A stretch of 64,000 bases of DNA. It comes from Chitinophaga pinensis. GTDB lineage: Bacteria > Bacteroidota > Bacteroidia > Flavobacteriales_D > Crocinitomicaceae. Below are positions 53,889-62,939 of this stretch, one piece after another. The stretch is taken from positions 1 through 64,000 of the forward strand of contig CAMAZP010000016.1 of the NCBI GenBank assembly GCA_945863605.1, given 5' to 3'. Every line of letters starts with the position of its first letter. The first letter of the stretch is position 1. A program made the position numbers and the translations under genes. The notes beneath the pieces are model-generated. The model saw only the letters and a program-made list of their open reading frames with translations, ran no database searches and had not been told where the DNA came from.

Positions 53889-54716
53889 CTAACTCTCTTT
53901 TTTCGTTCGTTTTAAATCTATTTTTAAAAGTGATTTAATTTTTAAAATAGGGATTTCAACAACTATTATGCCCATGGAATATGGACCAATTTCATATTGG
54001 TTGTATACAAAAACCATTTTGTTGTTTTGAAAATAAAAATTTTCATTTAATTCAAATCCATTTGTAAACCAAAAACCTTGTTCTTCTAAGTCATCTGTTG
54101 GATTGATTTCAACTGTTTCTCTGAAATATTTCTCTGCTATTTTTGTTAATTTAGGAACGCTAGAAATGAAATCTTTCAAATTAAGTTGTTCACCTGTTTC
54201 TCTGCTGAATAGATTATTAGCATTAAAAGCATTACCATGCGCACCACCTGTGAACACATAACCATATCTCATAACTTGCACAAACTGTTCAAAAGATTCA
54301 TCAATGAAAGTTGAGTCAAAATACGACCATGGTAATTCGTCATCATAATTATCATATACAGTTTTAAATTTTCTTAAAATTGACTTGAAATAACTGGGAG
54401 ATAATTGAATATTTCCTGTTGGATTATTCTGTTCTTCCAATCCTGTTGTTATCGTACTTGCTAAGTATTTATTTATTTCTTCTTCGTATTTTAAACTTTC
54501 TTTTGATAATTCATAGTAGGAATAAGCAATTTTTAATTCTTCTTTTTCTTCTCCATTTCCAATTTTCAATCCAACAACACCTGATGTGATTTCTGGTTTG
54601 TAGACAGGTTTTTGAGTATCTACTTTAGTTGGTTTATCTTTTTTTGTCTTTGGTGCTTTTGTTTCACAAGAAATTAAAAATAAAATAAGCGAAAGAAAAA
54701 AAATACTAATTTTCAT
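53889..54716 (-). CDS. DUF3298/DUF4163-type lipoprotein
   Basis: 275 residues from the ATG at 54716, chosen because it begins a lipoprotein signal (MKISIFFLSLILFLISC, Cys17). A Lys/Pro/Thr-rich linker leads into a domain with the RsiV-like pattern: EEEINKYLASTI, VMRYGYVFTGGAHGNAFNAN, FSRETGEQLNLKDF, FWFTNGFELNENFYFQNN and YEIGPYSMGI. These proteins bind or resemble lysozyme-type ligands or peptidoglycan, but the function is unproven. It overlaps the end of lgt by 11 bases, which fits a lipoprotein gene next to its own lipidation enzyme. Confidence 0.75.
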   Translation of the reverse strand: MKISIFFLSLILFLISCETKAPKTKKDKPTKVDTQKPVYKPEITSGVVGLKIGNGEEKEELKIAYSYYELSKESLKYEEEINKYLASTITTGLEEQNNPTGNIQLSPSYFKSILRKFKTVYDNYDDELPWSYFDSTFIDESFEQFVQVMRYGYVFTGGAHGNAFNANNLFSRETGEQLNLKDFISSVPKLTKIAEKYFRETVEINPTDDLEEQGFWFTNGFELNENFYFQNNKMVFVYNQYEIGPYSMGIIVVEIPILKIKSLLKIDLKRTKKES

Positions 54717-55569
54717 TTGATAATGTTTTATGTTTATTCGCAAGTAAAATTAAATATATTCCAACCAAAACAAAAGGGATACTTAACATTTGACCTGTAT
54801 TAATTACATAAATTGAATCACGAGCTGTTTGTCCTAACTTCATAAACTCAATAATGAATCTAAAGCCAAATATGAAGATTAAAAACCAACCAAAAATGAA
54901 ACCTGGTTTTTTCCAAAGATCTTTTTTCCAGTAAAGAAAAAGTAGAATCAAAAAAGAAATGAAATAACACATCGCTTCATATAACTGTGCTGGATGTCTT
55001 ACCGGAATTGACTCCCAATTTCCATTCCACAAGTTGATGTCATGATTTCTAAAACGGAAACCCCAAGGAACAGTTGTGATATCACCAACCATTTCGTGAT
55101 TAACCAAATTTCCAAGGCGTATGAACGTCCCCCCAATTGCTACTGGTGCAGAAATACGATCTAAAATCCATAAAAATGGCTTTCTTATTACATATCTAGA
55201 AAATAAATAAAGAGAAATTAAAATTGTTATCGCTGCTCCATGGCTTGCTAAACCACCTTCCCATATTTTAATAATATCTTCAGGGTGAGAAAAATATCCT
55301 CTCTCAATTACCTGTCCATTGTTAATAGTATCATAATAAGGTCCATAAAATAAAACATGTCCCAAACGGGCACCCACAATTGTTGCAAGGACAACATACA
55401 TTACGAGTTTATCCAAAATTTCATTGGAAATATTTTCTCTTTTGAACATTTTCTTTACGACAAAATATCCTAAAACTAATCCTGAAACGAATAGAAGTCC
55501 GTATAGATTTGGGGTACGAAAGCCATCGATTATTTCAGAATCTACGGACCAATTGATTGCTAAATTCAC
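54706..55569 (-). CDS. lgt: Prolipoprotein diacylglyceryl transferase
   Basis: 287-residue inner-membrane enzyme that transfers diacylglycerol to the lipobox cysteine of prolipoproteins. Hallmarks are VGARLGHVLFYGPYYD, GGLASHGAA, FIRLGNLVNHEMVG (the R-GN-N-E signature), RHPAQLYEA and a series of membrane helices. Several lipoproteins in this window (33277, 35837, 36114, 54716) depend on it. A -7 element lies 22 bases upstream. Confidence 0.96.
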   Translation of the reverse strand: MNLAINWSVDSEIIDGFRTPNLYGLLFVSGLVLGYFVVKKMFKRENISNEILDKLVMYVVLATIVGARLGHVLFYGPYYDTINNGQVIERGYFSHPEDIIKIWEGGLASHGAAITILISLYLFSRYVIRKPFLWILDRISAPVAIGGTFIRLGNLVNHEMVGDITTVPWGFRFRNHDINLWNGNWESIPVRHPAQLYEAMCYFISFLILLFLYWKKDLWKKPGFIFGWFLIFIFGFRFIIEFMKLGQTARDSIYVINTGQMLSIPFVLVGIYLILLANKHKTLSNEN

Positions 55570-55591
55570 GCGTTTTAAATTGAAATTCTTT

Positions 55592-55599
55592 CAAATATA
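55592..55599 (-). promoter_or_regulatory. -7 promoter element (TATATTTG) for lgt
   Basis: Exact TAnnTTTG on the minus strand, 22 bases before the ATG at 55569. Confidence 0.5.
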
Positions 55600-55667
55600 A
55601 AAGGTTTTTTTTGAATAGGGGTTATTGAATGGATTAATGGAGATTTTAAGATTTATTTTGAGCAAAA

Positions 55668-56438
55668 TCAAACCATCTTTCTAAAATACCTTGGAGCTTC
55701 AAGCATACGAGAACCATACCAAGAAAAGGGTTCACCATCTACTAACAGTATTTTTGAAGCTGGAAATAATTCTTGATATTTCAAAAAATGTTCTTCCTTA
55801 AATGGAAAAGGTTCAGAACTTAGAAAAATGAAGTCTGGATTTATTGGTTCTAAATCACTTAAAGCAGGGTAACGTTTTTTTTGACAAGCGTTTACAAAAC
55901 CAATTTTTGTCAAAACAGAATCAATGAAGGTTGATTTTCCAACCACAAAAGAAGGTTCATCCCAAATAAAATAGAGCACACTTTTACCTTTTCCAATGTT
56001 ACCAAGTTGCTTAAATTCTTGCGTAATTCCAGTATTCAATACTTTTGCAATTTGCTGTTTATCCGTCAATTGACCAATCAAATCAATCATTTCAACGGCC
56101 TCTTCAAAGGTATTGATATCACTCATCCAAACAGGAACGTGTTGCTCCAAAAAATCAATGTCTTCTTTGGTGTTTTCTTCCTTGTTTCCAACAATTAAAT
56201 CAGGTTTTAAAGCTAAAATTTCATCTAATTTTAATTGTTTTGTTCCACCAATTCGTTGTTTGCTCCGAAACCAATCATCAGGATAAATACAGAATTTGGT
56301 GATTCCAATAACCACATCTTCTAACCCAAAATAATGCAAAAGCTCCGTTTGAGAAGGAACTAAAGAAATAATTCTTTTAGGAGAAAAAGGAACGACAACA
56401 TTTCGTCCCATTTGATCGACGAACGTGCGTTTTTCCAT
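55668..56438 (-). CDS. BtuF/FecB-like helical-backbone metal-ligand-binding protein without signal peptide
   Basis: 256 residues of ABC substrate-binding fold: RTFVDQMGRNVVVPFSPKRI, ISLVPSQTELLHYFG, IGGTKQLKLDEILALKPDLI, then DSVLTKIGFVNACQ. BtuF/FecB-type proteins bind vitamin B12, heme or siderophores and are normally exported, but this one starts directly with the domain and has no signal or lipobox. The ATG overlaps the CBS-type stop by one base (TAATG), so it may be a cytosolic variant. Ligand unknown. Confidence 0.72.
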   Translation of the reverse strand: MEKRTFVDQMGRNVVVPFSPKRIISLVPSQTELLHYFGLEDVVIGITKFCIYPDDWFRSKQRIGGTKQLKLDEILALKPDLIVGNKEENTKEDIDFLEQHVPVWMSDINTFEEAVEMIDLIGQLTDKQQIAKVLNTGITQEFKQLGNIGKGKSVLYFIWDEPSFVVGKSTFIDSVLTKIGFVNACQKKRYPALSDLEPINPDFIFLSSEPFPFKEEHFLKYQELFPASKILLVDGEPFSWYGSRMLEAPRYFRKMV

Positions 56439-57799
56439 TAAGACATCGCAGAAATAACGTCGTATCGAGAAACGATATGGTATTTTCCATTGGATAATTC
56501 AACCAAAACTGCTGGCGTTTGCTTGTTTATTAGTTTACAAACGTCTTCAATATGTGTACTTGTTTGAACAATTGGAAAAGGTTCTCCCATAATAGAAGAG
56601 ATTGGTGCATCGCGTAAATCTGGAGAATCAACTAATACTTGATATACGTGGCTATCATCCACAGAACCAACGAATTTACCATCTTTCATTACTGGAATTT
56701 GAGAGATTCCAAAATTGCGCATCTTAGCAATGGCATGAGAAACCAATTCTTCAGCATACAAAGAAACGAGTGGTTTGTCAGCGTGTTTTGCAACTAAATC
56801 ACCTGCTGTAATAATATTTTCATCTAAGAAACCTCTTTCACGCATCCAATCGTCGTTAAAGATTTTACCAATGTATCTACTTCCATGATCGTGAAATAGT
56901 ACAACCACAACATCATCAGTAGTTAATTTATCCTTTAATTGAATTAATCCTTTTATTGCTGAACCTGCTGAGTTTCCTACAAAAATTCCTTCTTCTCGCG
57001 CTAAACGACGTGTGTAAACAGCTGCATCTTTATCTGTTACTTTTTCAAACAAATCAATTACATCAAAATCAACATTTGCCGGTAGGATATCTTCACCAAT
57101 TCCTTCAGTGATATAAGGATATATCTCATTTTCATCAAAAATACCTGTTTCTTTATATTTCTTGAAAACAGAACCATAGGTATCAATTCCCCAAATTTTG
57201 ATGTTTGGATTTTTCTCTTTTAGGTATTTCCCCACGCCTGAAATTGTACCACCAGTACCAACTCCTACTACAAAATGGGTAACTTTTCCCTCAGTTTGTT
57301 CCCAAATTTCAGGACCTGTAGATTCGTAATGCGCTTGACGATTGGATAAATTATCATATTGATTTACATACCAAGAATTCGGTATTTCGGTAGCCAATCT
57401 TTTTGAAACCGAGTAATATGAACGTGGATCAGTTGGTTCAACTGCTGTTGGACAAACCACTACTTCAGCACCAACTGCTCGAAGAATATCCATTTTCTCC
57501 TTTGATTGTTTATCGCTCAGAACACAAATCAATTTATAACCTTTAATGATACAAGCCAAGGCTAATCCCATACCAGTATTTCCAGAAGTTCCCTCAATTA
57601 AAGTACCTCCGGGTTTCAATAAACCTGCTTTTTCAGCATCTTCAATCATTTTCAGCGCCATCCTGTCTTTCACTGAGTTACCAGGATTTGTAGTTTCTAC
57701 TTTTGCGAAAACTTGAGCAGGAAGATCTGCAGCTAATTTATTGATACGAACTAATGGAGTATTTCCAATAGTTTCAAGGATGTTGTTATAAACTTGCAT
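56438..57799 (-). CDS. Cystathionine beta-synthase-type PLP enzyme with C-terminal CBS domains
   Basis: 453 residues. PLP Lys44 in NPGNSVKDRMA, phosphate loop EGTSGNTGMGLA, and VGTGGTISGVGK. From about 335 the tail (AEELVSHAIAKMRNFGISQI, PVMKDGKFVGSVDDSHVYQV) forms a CBS pair. It makes cystathionine from serine and homocysteine, or acts as a cysteine synthase with a regulatory tail. The BtuF-like gene is coupled by a one-base overlap. Confidence 0.9.
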   Translation of the reverse strand: MQVYNNILETIGNTPLVRINKLAADLPAQVFAKVETTNPGNSVKDRMALKMIEDAEKAGLLKPGGTLIEGTSGNTGMGLALACIIKGYKLICVLSDKQSKEKMDILRAVGAEVVVCPTAVEPTDPRSYYSVSKRLATEIPNSWYVNQYDNLSNRQAHYESTGPEIWEQTEGKVTHFVVGVGTGGTISGVGKYLKEKNPNIKIWGIDTYGSVFKKYKETGIFDENEIYPYITEGIGEDILPANVDFDVIDLFEKVTDKDAAVYTRRLAREEGIFVGNSAGSAIKGLIQLKDKLTTDDVVVVLFHDHGSRYIGKIFNDDWMRERGFLDENIITAGDLVAKHADKPLVSLYAEELVSHAIAKMRNFGISQIPVMKDGKFVGSVDDSHVYQVLVDSPDLRDAPISSIMGEPFPIVQTSTHIEDVCKLINKQTPAVLVELSNGKYHIVSRYDVISAMS

Positions 57800-57813
57800 T
57801 AAAATAATTTTAA

Positions 57814-57821
57814 CAAATATA
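57814..57821 (-). promoter_or_regulatory. -7 promoter element (TATATTTG) for the CBS-type gene
   Basis: Exact TAnnTTTG on the minus strand, 14 bases before the ATG at 57799. Confidence 0.5.
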
Positions 57822-57930
57822 GTAGTTTAATGAGGAATGAAAAGTCTTAAGTTTATTTTTGAAAAAAATGATATAATCGCATAAGTATCAAATAAATCTT
57901 CTAAAACTAAAAAACAATCAATTTATCTTT

Positions 57931-57938
57931 TAGTTTTG
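57931..57938 (+). promoter_or_regulatory. -7 promoter element (TAGTTTTG) for the subtilase gene
   Basis: Exact TAnnTTTG, 18 bases before the ATG at 57957. Confidence 0.5.
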
Positions 57939-57956
57939 TTTGACTTAACCTAAAAA

Positions 57957-60110
57957 ATGAAAAAAATAATCTTTTTGCTAGCTCTGAATTTAAGTTTTTT
58001 TTCTGTTTCTCAAGTAAAAATGAGTAACGCTGACAAAGCTGAACTTAAAGCAATCGAATTTAACTTAAAATCTAATCATTCAACTAATTGGAAAAGTAAA
58101 TATGCAATCAACACTATCAATAAAGTTGAATATTTGTCTTTTGTAGGGAAAATCAATACAAACTTCAATCCTACTACAGCGAAAGAAAATGGAATTTTGA
58201 TTGGAAAAGCAATTGATAAAATTGTAAGCGTTAGAATTCCCTTGAATCAATTAAATAGTTGGAATGAATTGTCTGGTTTTGATTATTTATCCTTGTCTAC
58301 TAAATTTCAAGCCATGAACGACCGCGGCGTAAAAGATATGCGTGCGGACAGCGTCCAGCAAGGAATTGGTTTGCCCGAAGGATATACAGGAAAAGATGTT
58401 TACATTGGCATCACTGATTGGGGATTTGATTATACATCGCCTATGTTTTACGACACTTCTTTAACTCAAACTCGAATTATTGCTGCTTGGGATCAGTTTA
58501 AAACAAGTGGACCAAATCCGCAAGATTTCAATTATGGTACAGAATACGTTGGTGCTTCTGCCCTACTTGCTGCTGGTTCAGATACCGCGAATATTTATTC
58601 TTACAGTACACATGGAACACACGTTGCAGGAATTTGCGGAGGAAGTGGTGCAGGTACAATTTACCGAGGCGTAGCTTTCGAATCGAAGTTTCTTTTTGTA
58701 ACTTTTTTAGTCGATGAAGCTGCTGTTTTAGATGCTTGGCAATGGATGTATGACAAAGCAACTGCCGATGGAAAACGCTTGGTAATTAATATGAGTTGGG
58801 GTCTTTACCATTTTGGAACTTTAGATGGAACTTCTACTTTAAGCCAAGCAATTAGTGCTTTTTCAGATTTAGGGGTTATTTTCGTTAATTCTGGAGGTAA
58901 CAACGGAAATGTCAATTTTCACCTTAAAAAAACCTTTACAAATAATTTATTAAAATCAAAAATTGATTTTTATTCCTACACTGCAAACGAAAATATGTGG
59001 GGACAAAGTATCCACGCTTGGGGAGAAGTTGGTCAAAGTTTTGAGAATGGAATCATCGTTACGAACAGTTCAAATGCAGTTTTGGTGGAAAGTCCATTTT
59101 ACAACACAAGTACCACCACATCATACATAGATACTTTTTTAGTGACTGGTACGGACACTATCTGGTATAATATTTCTGCTGATGCTGTTCATCCATTGAA
59201 CCAACGTCCACAAATGCGTTTACGTGTAAAAAACACAGACACTGGTTTGAAAGTCTTGTTAAAATCGCAAGCTAGTTCTGGAACAGTGCATTATTGGAAT
59301 GTAACCGAACTTTCAAATGATGTTGGCAATTGGGGAATGCCTTTTTCAGTTGCGGGGACAGGAACAACGGCAGGAGATAATATGAATGGAATCAGTGAGC
59401 CTTCTTGTTCAGATGATGTGATTAGCGTTGCTGCCTATTCACCGCAATATTCAAGCTCGGGTGGAAATTTAGTTGGTGGTGCCATTGCATCTTTTTCAAG
59501 TATTGGCCCACGTTATGATGGTATAATGAAACCCGACATTGCTGCTCCTGGTGTTTCAATTGCTTCTTCTATATCTTCCTTTACAAACAGTTCATACACT
59601 TCTATTGCTTCGGTTCCTTTTAACAACAGAACCTATCATTTTGCAAAATTTTCTGGAACGTCGATGGCTTCCCCAATGGTTGCTGGAGTTGTAGCGTTAA
59701 TCTTAGATGCGAATCCATATTTGATGCCGCAACAAGTTAAAGACATCATTATGCAAACAGCTCGCGAGGACAATTACACGCAAGTAATTCCAATAGAAGG
59801 AAGTCCGAAATGGGGAGCTGGAAAAATCAATGCCTATGCAGCAGTTCAATTGGCTTTGATAACTGTTGGAACCAATGAAATAAAACAAGAAAAAAAGATT
59901 GAAATTTACCCAAATCCAAGTAGTTCGGTCTTGAATTTCAAGGGAGATTTTATTCCAAATACAATTGAATTAATTGGTTCAAACGGCTCTCGTATAAATA
60001 GAGAAATTCTAAATGGAAGCACATCAATTGCTGATTTAAAAGCTGGAACTTATTTTGTTCGTTTCTTAAAAGAGGGTAAAGTCTATCAAGAAAAAATAAT
60101 CAAATTGTAA
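57957..60110 (+). CDS. Subtilisin-like S8 protease with T9SS type A sorting domain
   Basis: 717 residues. Signal peptide 1-19 (FFSVSQ). Catalytic triad: Asp154 (GITDWGFDY), His219 (STHGTHVAGIC), Ser569 (FSGTSMASPMVAG). An inserted beta-rich domain lies between about 320 and 460. The C terminus (about 640-717: KIEIYPNPSSSVLNFKG, then LKAGTYFVRFLKEGKVYQEK) is the T9SS type A sorting signal, so it is exported and anchored or released by the type IX system. The next gene overlaps its stop by one base. Confidence 0.9.
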   Translation: MKKIIFLLALNLSFFSVSQVKMSNADKAELKAIEFNLKSNHSTNWKSKYAINTINKVEYLSFVGKINTNFNPTTAKENGILIGKAIDKIVSVRIPLNQLNSWNELSGFDYLSLSTKFQAMNDRGVKDMRADSVQQGIGLPEGYTGKDVYIGITDWGFDYTSPMFYDTSLTQTRIIAAWDQFKTSGPNPQDFNYGTEYVGASALLAAGSDTANIYSYSTHGTHVAGICGGSGAGTIYRGVAFESKFLFVTFLVDEAAVLDAWQWMYDKATADGKRLVINMSWGLYHFGTLDGTSTLSQAISAFSDLGVIFVNSGGNNGNVNFHLKKTFTNNLLKSKIDFYSYTANENMWGQSIHAWGEVGQSFENGIIVTNSSNAVLVESPFYNTSTTTSYIDTFLVTGTDTIWYNISADAVHPLNQRPQMRLRVKNTDTGLKVLLKSQASSGTVHYWNVTELSNDVGNWGMPFSVAGTGTTAGDNMNGISEPSCSDDVISVAAYSPQYSSSGGNLVGGAIASFSSIGPRYDGIMKPDIAAPGVSIASSISSFTNSSYTSIASVPFNNRTYHFAKFSGTSMASPMVAGVVALILDANPYLMPQQVKDIIMQTAREDNYTQVIPIEGSPKWGAGKINAYAAVQLALITVGTNEIKQEKKIEIYPNPSSSVLNFKGDFIPNTIELIGSNGSRINREILNGSTSIADLKAGTYFVRFLKEGKVYQEKIIKL

Positions 60111-60610
60111 TGCATTCAATTCGCTCACTTTCAATTGAAGAAGCACCATTAATTCAATATTTAGCTCACAAAATTTGGCCTATTGCTTATAAAGAAATTC
60201 TAAGCCAAGCACAATTGGATTATATGTTGAATTGGATGTATTCACTTGAATCATTGACCCAACAAATGCAGGAAGGACATCACTATTTTGGAATTTATGA
60301 AGCTGATGAAATCGTTGGGTTTTTGGATGTTCAACCGAATCACCCTGAAATTGGCGTTTTGAAACTCAACAAGATTTATATTATACCTGCTTGTCACGGC
60401 AAAGGTTTCGGCTATCAATTGATGCAATTTGCGATTAGTTTTGCTAAAAAAGAGCAACAAAAAACAATAGAACTACAAGTAAACCGCTATAACAAAGCAA
60501 AAGATTTTTATTCAAAAATTGGTTTTACAATAAAAGAAGAAAAAGATTTTGACATAGGTAATGGTTATTTCATGAATGATTATGTTATGGAATACTTTTT
60601 AAAAGCATAA
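60110..60610 (+). CDS. GNAT-family N-acetyltransferase
   Basis: 166 residues, GNAT fold. VLKLNKIYIIPACHGKGFGY contains the R/QxxGxG/A acetyl-CoA loop (HGKGFGYQLM). The C-terminal helices (YNKAKDFYSKIGFTIKEE) are typical of the RimI-like group. The acceptor is unknown. Its ATG overlaps the protease stop by one base (TAATG). Confidence 0.85.
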   Translation: MHSIRSLSIEEAPLIQYLAHKIWPIAYKEILSQAQLDYMLNWMYSLESLTQQMQEGHHYFGIYEADEIVGFLDVQPNHPEIGVLKLNKIYIIPACHGKGFGYQLMQFAISFAKKEQQKTIELQVNRYNKAKDFYSKIGFTIKEEKDFDIGNGYFMNDYVMEYFLKA

Positions 60611-60676
60611 TAAAATTTAGAAAATCTACCTTCTTCTATAAAGAATTAAATAGTTAATAAAAAAACAAATTACCCC

Positions 60677-60706
60677 TTGCTATTCAAAAGTCATTTCTTA
60701 CTTTTG
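60677..60706 (+). promoter_or_regulatory. Complete Bacteroidota promoter for sucD
   Basis: TTG (60677-60679), then exactly 19 bases, then TACTTTTG (60699-60706). The ATG is 23 bases further on. Confidence 0.65.
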
Positions 60707-60729
60707 AGCAACAAAAAATTGAAACGAAA

Positions 60730-61608
60730 ATGAGTGTATTAGTAAACAAAAACTCGAAAGTAATCGTGCAAGGTTTCACTGGTAGTGAAGGTACTTTCCA
60801 TGCTGGTCAAATGATTGATTACGGAACAAACGTTGTAGGTGGTGTTACGCCAGGTAAAGGTGGTTCAACTCACTTGGATAGACCTGTTTTTAACACTGTT
60901 GCAGATGCAGTTAACACAACTGGCGCAGATGTTTCAATTATTTTTGTTCCACCTGCATTTGCTGCTGACGCAATTATGGAAGCTGCAGAAGCTGGTATCA
61001 AAGTAATCGTTTGTATTACAGAGGGTATTCCAGTGAATGACATGGTGAAAGCAAAAGAATACATCAAAGGATTTGAGACGCGTTTAATCGGTCCAAATTG
61101 TCCAGGAGTTATAACAGCAGGTGAAGCGAAAGTTGGTATTATGCCAGGATTCGTATTCAAAAAAGGTAAAATCGGTATCGTTTCTAAATCAGGAACTTTA
61201 ACGTATGAAGCTGCTGACCAAGTTGCTAAAGCTGGTTTAGGTATAACAACGGCAATCGGAATCGGTGGAGATCCAATTATTGGAACAACTACGAAAGAAG
61301 CGGTTGAATTATTGATGAACGATCCTGAAACTGAAGGAATCGTTATGATTGGTGAAATCGGTGGAAACTTAGAAGCTATTGCTGCACGTTGGATTAAAGA
61401 AAACGGAACAAAACCAGTTGTTGGATTTATCGCAGGTGAAACAGCTCCAGCAGGACGTACAATGGGTCACGCAGGTGCAATCGTTGGTGGAACTGATGAT
61501 ACAGCTGAAGCTAAAAAACGTATCATGAGAGAATGTGGAATTCACGTAGTTGATTCTCCAGCTCAAATCGGTGCTAAAATGGCAGAAGTAATGAGCGTTA
61601 ATGCTTAA
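60730..61608 (+). CDS. sucD: Succinyl-CoA synthetase alpha subunit
   Basis: 292 residues. CoA-binding N-terminal domain ([32 protein letters not shown]), [20 protein letters not shown], and the phosphohistidine loop GHAGAIVGG. It is a single gene with its own promoter and terminator. sucC is not adjacent, which is usual in Bacteroidota. Confidence 0.96.
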   Translation: MSVLVNKNSKVIVQGFTGSEGTFHAGQMIDYGTNVVGGVTPGKGGSTHLDRPVFNTVADAVNTTGADVSIIFVPPAFAADAIMEAAEAGIKVIVCITEGIPVNDMVKAKEYIKGFETRLIGPNCPGVITAGEAKVGIMPGFVFKKGKIGIVSKSGTLTYEAADQVAKAGLGITTAIGIGGDPIIGTTTKEAVELLMNDPETEGIVMIGEIGGNLEAIAARWIKENGTKPVVGFIAGETAPAGRTMGHAGAIVGGTDDTAEAKKRIMRECGIHVVDSPAQIGAKMAEVMSVNA

Positions 61609-61626
61609 TATAAAATAGTTTATTTT

Positions 61627-61652
61627 AAAAGCGACCTAGTGTCGCTTTTTTT
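61627..61652 (+). terminator. Intrinsic terminator after sucD
   Basis: Nine-bp perfect stem AAAAGCGAC/GTCGCTTTT (61627-61635 and 61641-61649), CTAGT loop, followed by a T-run. Confidence 0.88.
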
Positions 61653-62110
61653 ATTTCAAATTCTTTTTTCCTTTTTCTTGGATTCCAATAAATTTTATAA
61701 TACAGAAAATCTTATTAAGAATTCATTTTACCTTTCTTTTTGCATGATCAAAAAGAAACAAAAACCTAGAAATTCAAGACCATGAAAGATCGCTTTATTG
61801 TATTAACTTAAACATTTATTTTTAACATTACAATAAATAATTGATTCGTTTAAGAATACTTAAATTTAAAATAAATGGAACAAAAATAATTTACCCTTTC
61901 AGCTAAGATTAGATTATCCAAAATCTACACATGGTTTTTTGGTCATTGAAGGACATGAGTTGGGCGATGGGCTGGAAAACAATAGGTATGATTATGATTG
62001 ATACTACTTTATTTTAATAAATGAATTGCTTTTTTGATTATTGATCATTGATTATTTGTTAAATGTTAAAACTTTATTTATAATACAATATAGAATTATT
62101 CTTTAAGTTT
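61653..62110. other. Long intergenic region with repeat-like sequence
   Basis: 458 bases. It contains a perfect 10-bp inverted repeat at 61733-61758 and, near 61910-62000, a 40-codon open stretch without a start (STHGFLVIEGHELGDGLENN) that might be a gene remnant. No tRNA or other RNA gene was identified. Confidence 0.5.
61733..61758. repeat. Inverted repeat TTTCTTTTTG...CAAAAAGAAA
   Basis: Arms 61733-61742 and 61749-61758 are perfect reverse complements with a 6-base loop. A CTTTTTGCxTGATCAAAAAGAAAC-type sequence is one I recall as dispersed in Bacteroidota intergenic DNA (not verified here). Confidence 0.5.
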
Positions 62111-62115
62111 ATGGT

Positions 62116-62898
62116 ATGGAAAATAAACCAAAAACAAATTGGGATTATACAAATGGGCAAGTTTCTATAGATCCCTACAGACAAAAAATAATTCATCAAT
62201 CCGGTAACGACCGTCATTCAGATGCAATGGAAAGTGAAGTATTATTATCGAAATTTACCATTGAGTCAAATCTTATTTCAGATTTTATTCGTACCAATAT
62301 TGAACTTAAAAAATTTGTAGATGAAATAAATCATTCAGTAAAATACTATTCATCAGAATCTTATTTCAAAGACAATAAAACGATTTTTAATATTGAGCAA
62401 CAAGACCTTATTGATTTCTCTCAAACACTCAAAACTCTTCAAAGAAAAAAGAAACAAGCATTAATCCTTTACTCGTTATTTATAATTACTTTGAATGGAG
62501 GAATTTATCTTGCAACATTTCTCAATGAAAGAATAGTTTATCTGTTTATTGTTAGTGCTCTAGTGACAATCATCCTATTATACACGATGATTTCTAATTT
62601 TTTAGAGCAGCCAAAATTCGGAAAAGGAGTAATTGTTTCGTTTAAAAGAAATGAATCCACTGTGCTTGCTGGCAAAAATATTCATTCAACTAGTTTATTT
62701 ATCGAAATTGGCCAACATCATTTGTATAATTTTAGAAATTATCAAATTGACTCAGAGAATTATTCTACAATTTTCGAAAATACAAATTATCAACTAAATA
62801 AGGAAATGCTTGAGAAAATAAGTAAATATGATTCTTACGTCAATTTCATTACTTCTTCAAAAAATGAAATTTATTTAATTATCAATTCATATAGGTGA
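62116..62898 (+). CDS. Hypothetical membrane protein
   Basis: 260 residues. Soluble acidic N-terminal region (about 1-115), a basic hinge (LKTLQRKKKQALI), two membrane helices near 120-136 and 140-160, then a soluble C-terminal domain rich in beta-like sequence (KFGKGVIVSFKRNESTVLAG). No family is recognised. The ATG at 62116 was chosen; an overlapping ATG at 62111 is in a different frame. The next gene follows on the same strand. Confidence 0.6.
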   Translation: MENKPKTNWDYTNGQVSIDPYRQKIIHQSGNDRHSDAMESEVLLSKFTIESNLISDFIRTNIELKKFVDEINHSVKYYSSESYFKDNKTIFNIEQQDLIDFSQTLKTLQRKKKQALILYSLFIITLNGGIYLATFLNERIVYLFIVSALVTIILLYTMISNFLEQPKFGKGVIVSFKRNESTVLAGKNIHSTSLFIEIGQHHLYNFRNYQIDSENYSTIFENTNYQLNKEMLEKISKYDSYVNFITSSKNEIYLIINSYR

Positions 62899-62939
62899 TT
62901 TTTAATGTTGAAATATATAGATTTGTTAAAAATATAATT

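Noticed and set aside
61880-62000. Open stretch reading STHGFLVIEGHELGDGLENN
   Set aside because: No start codon and only about 40 codons; it could be a remnant, but chance is equally likely.
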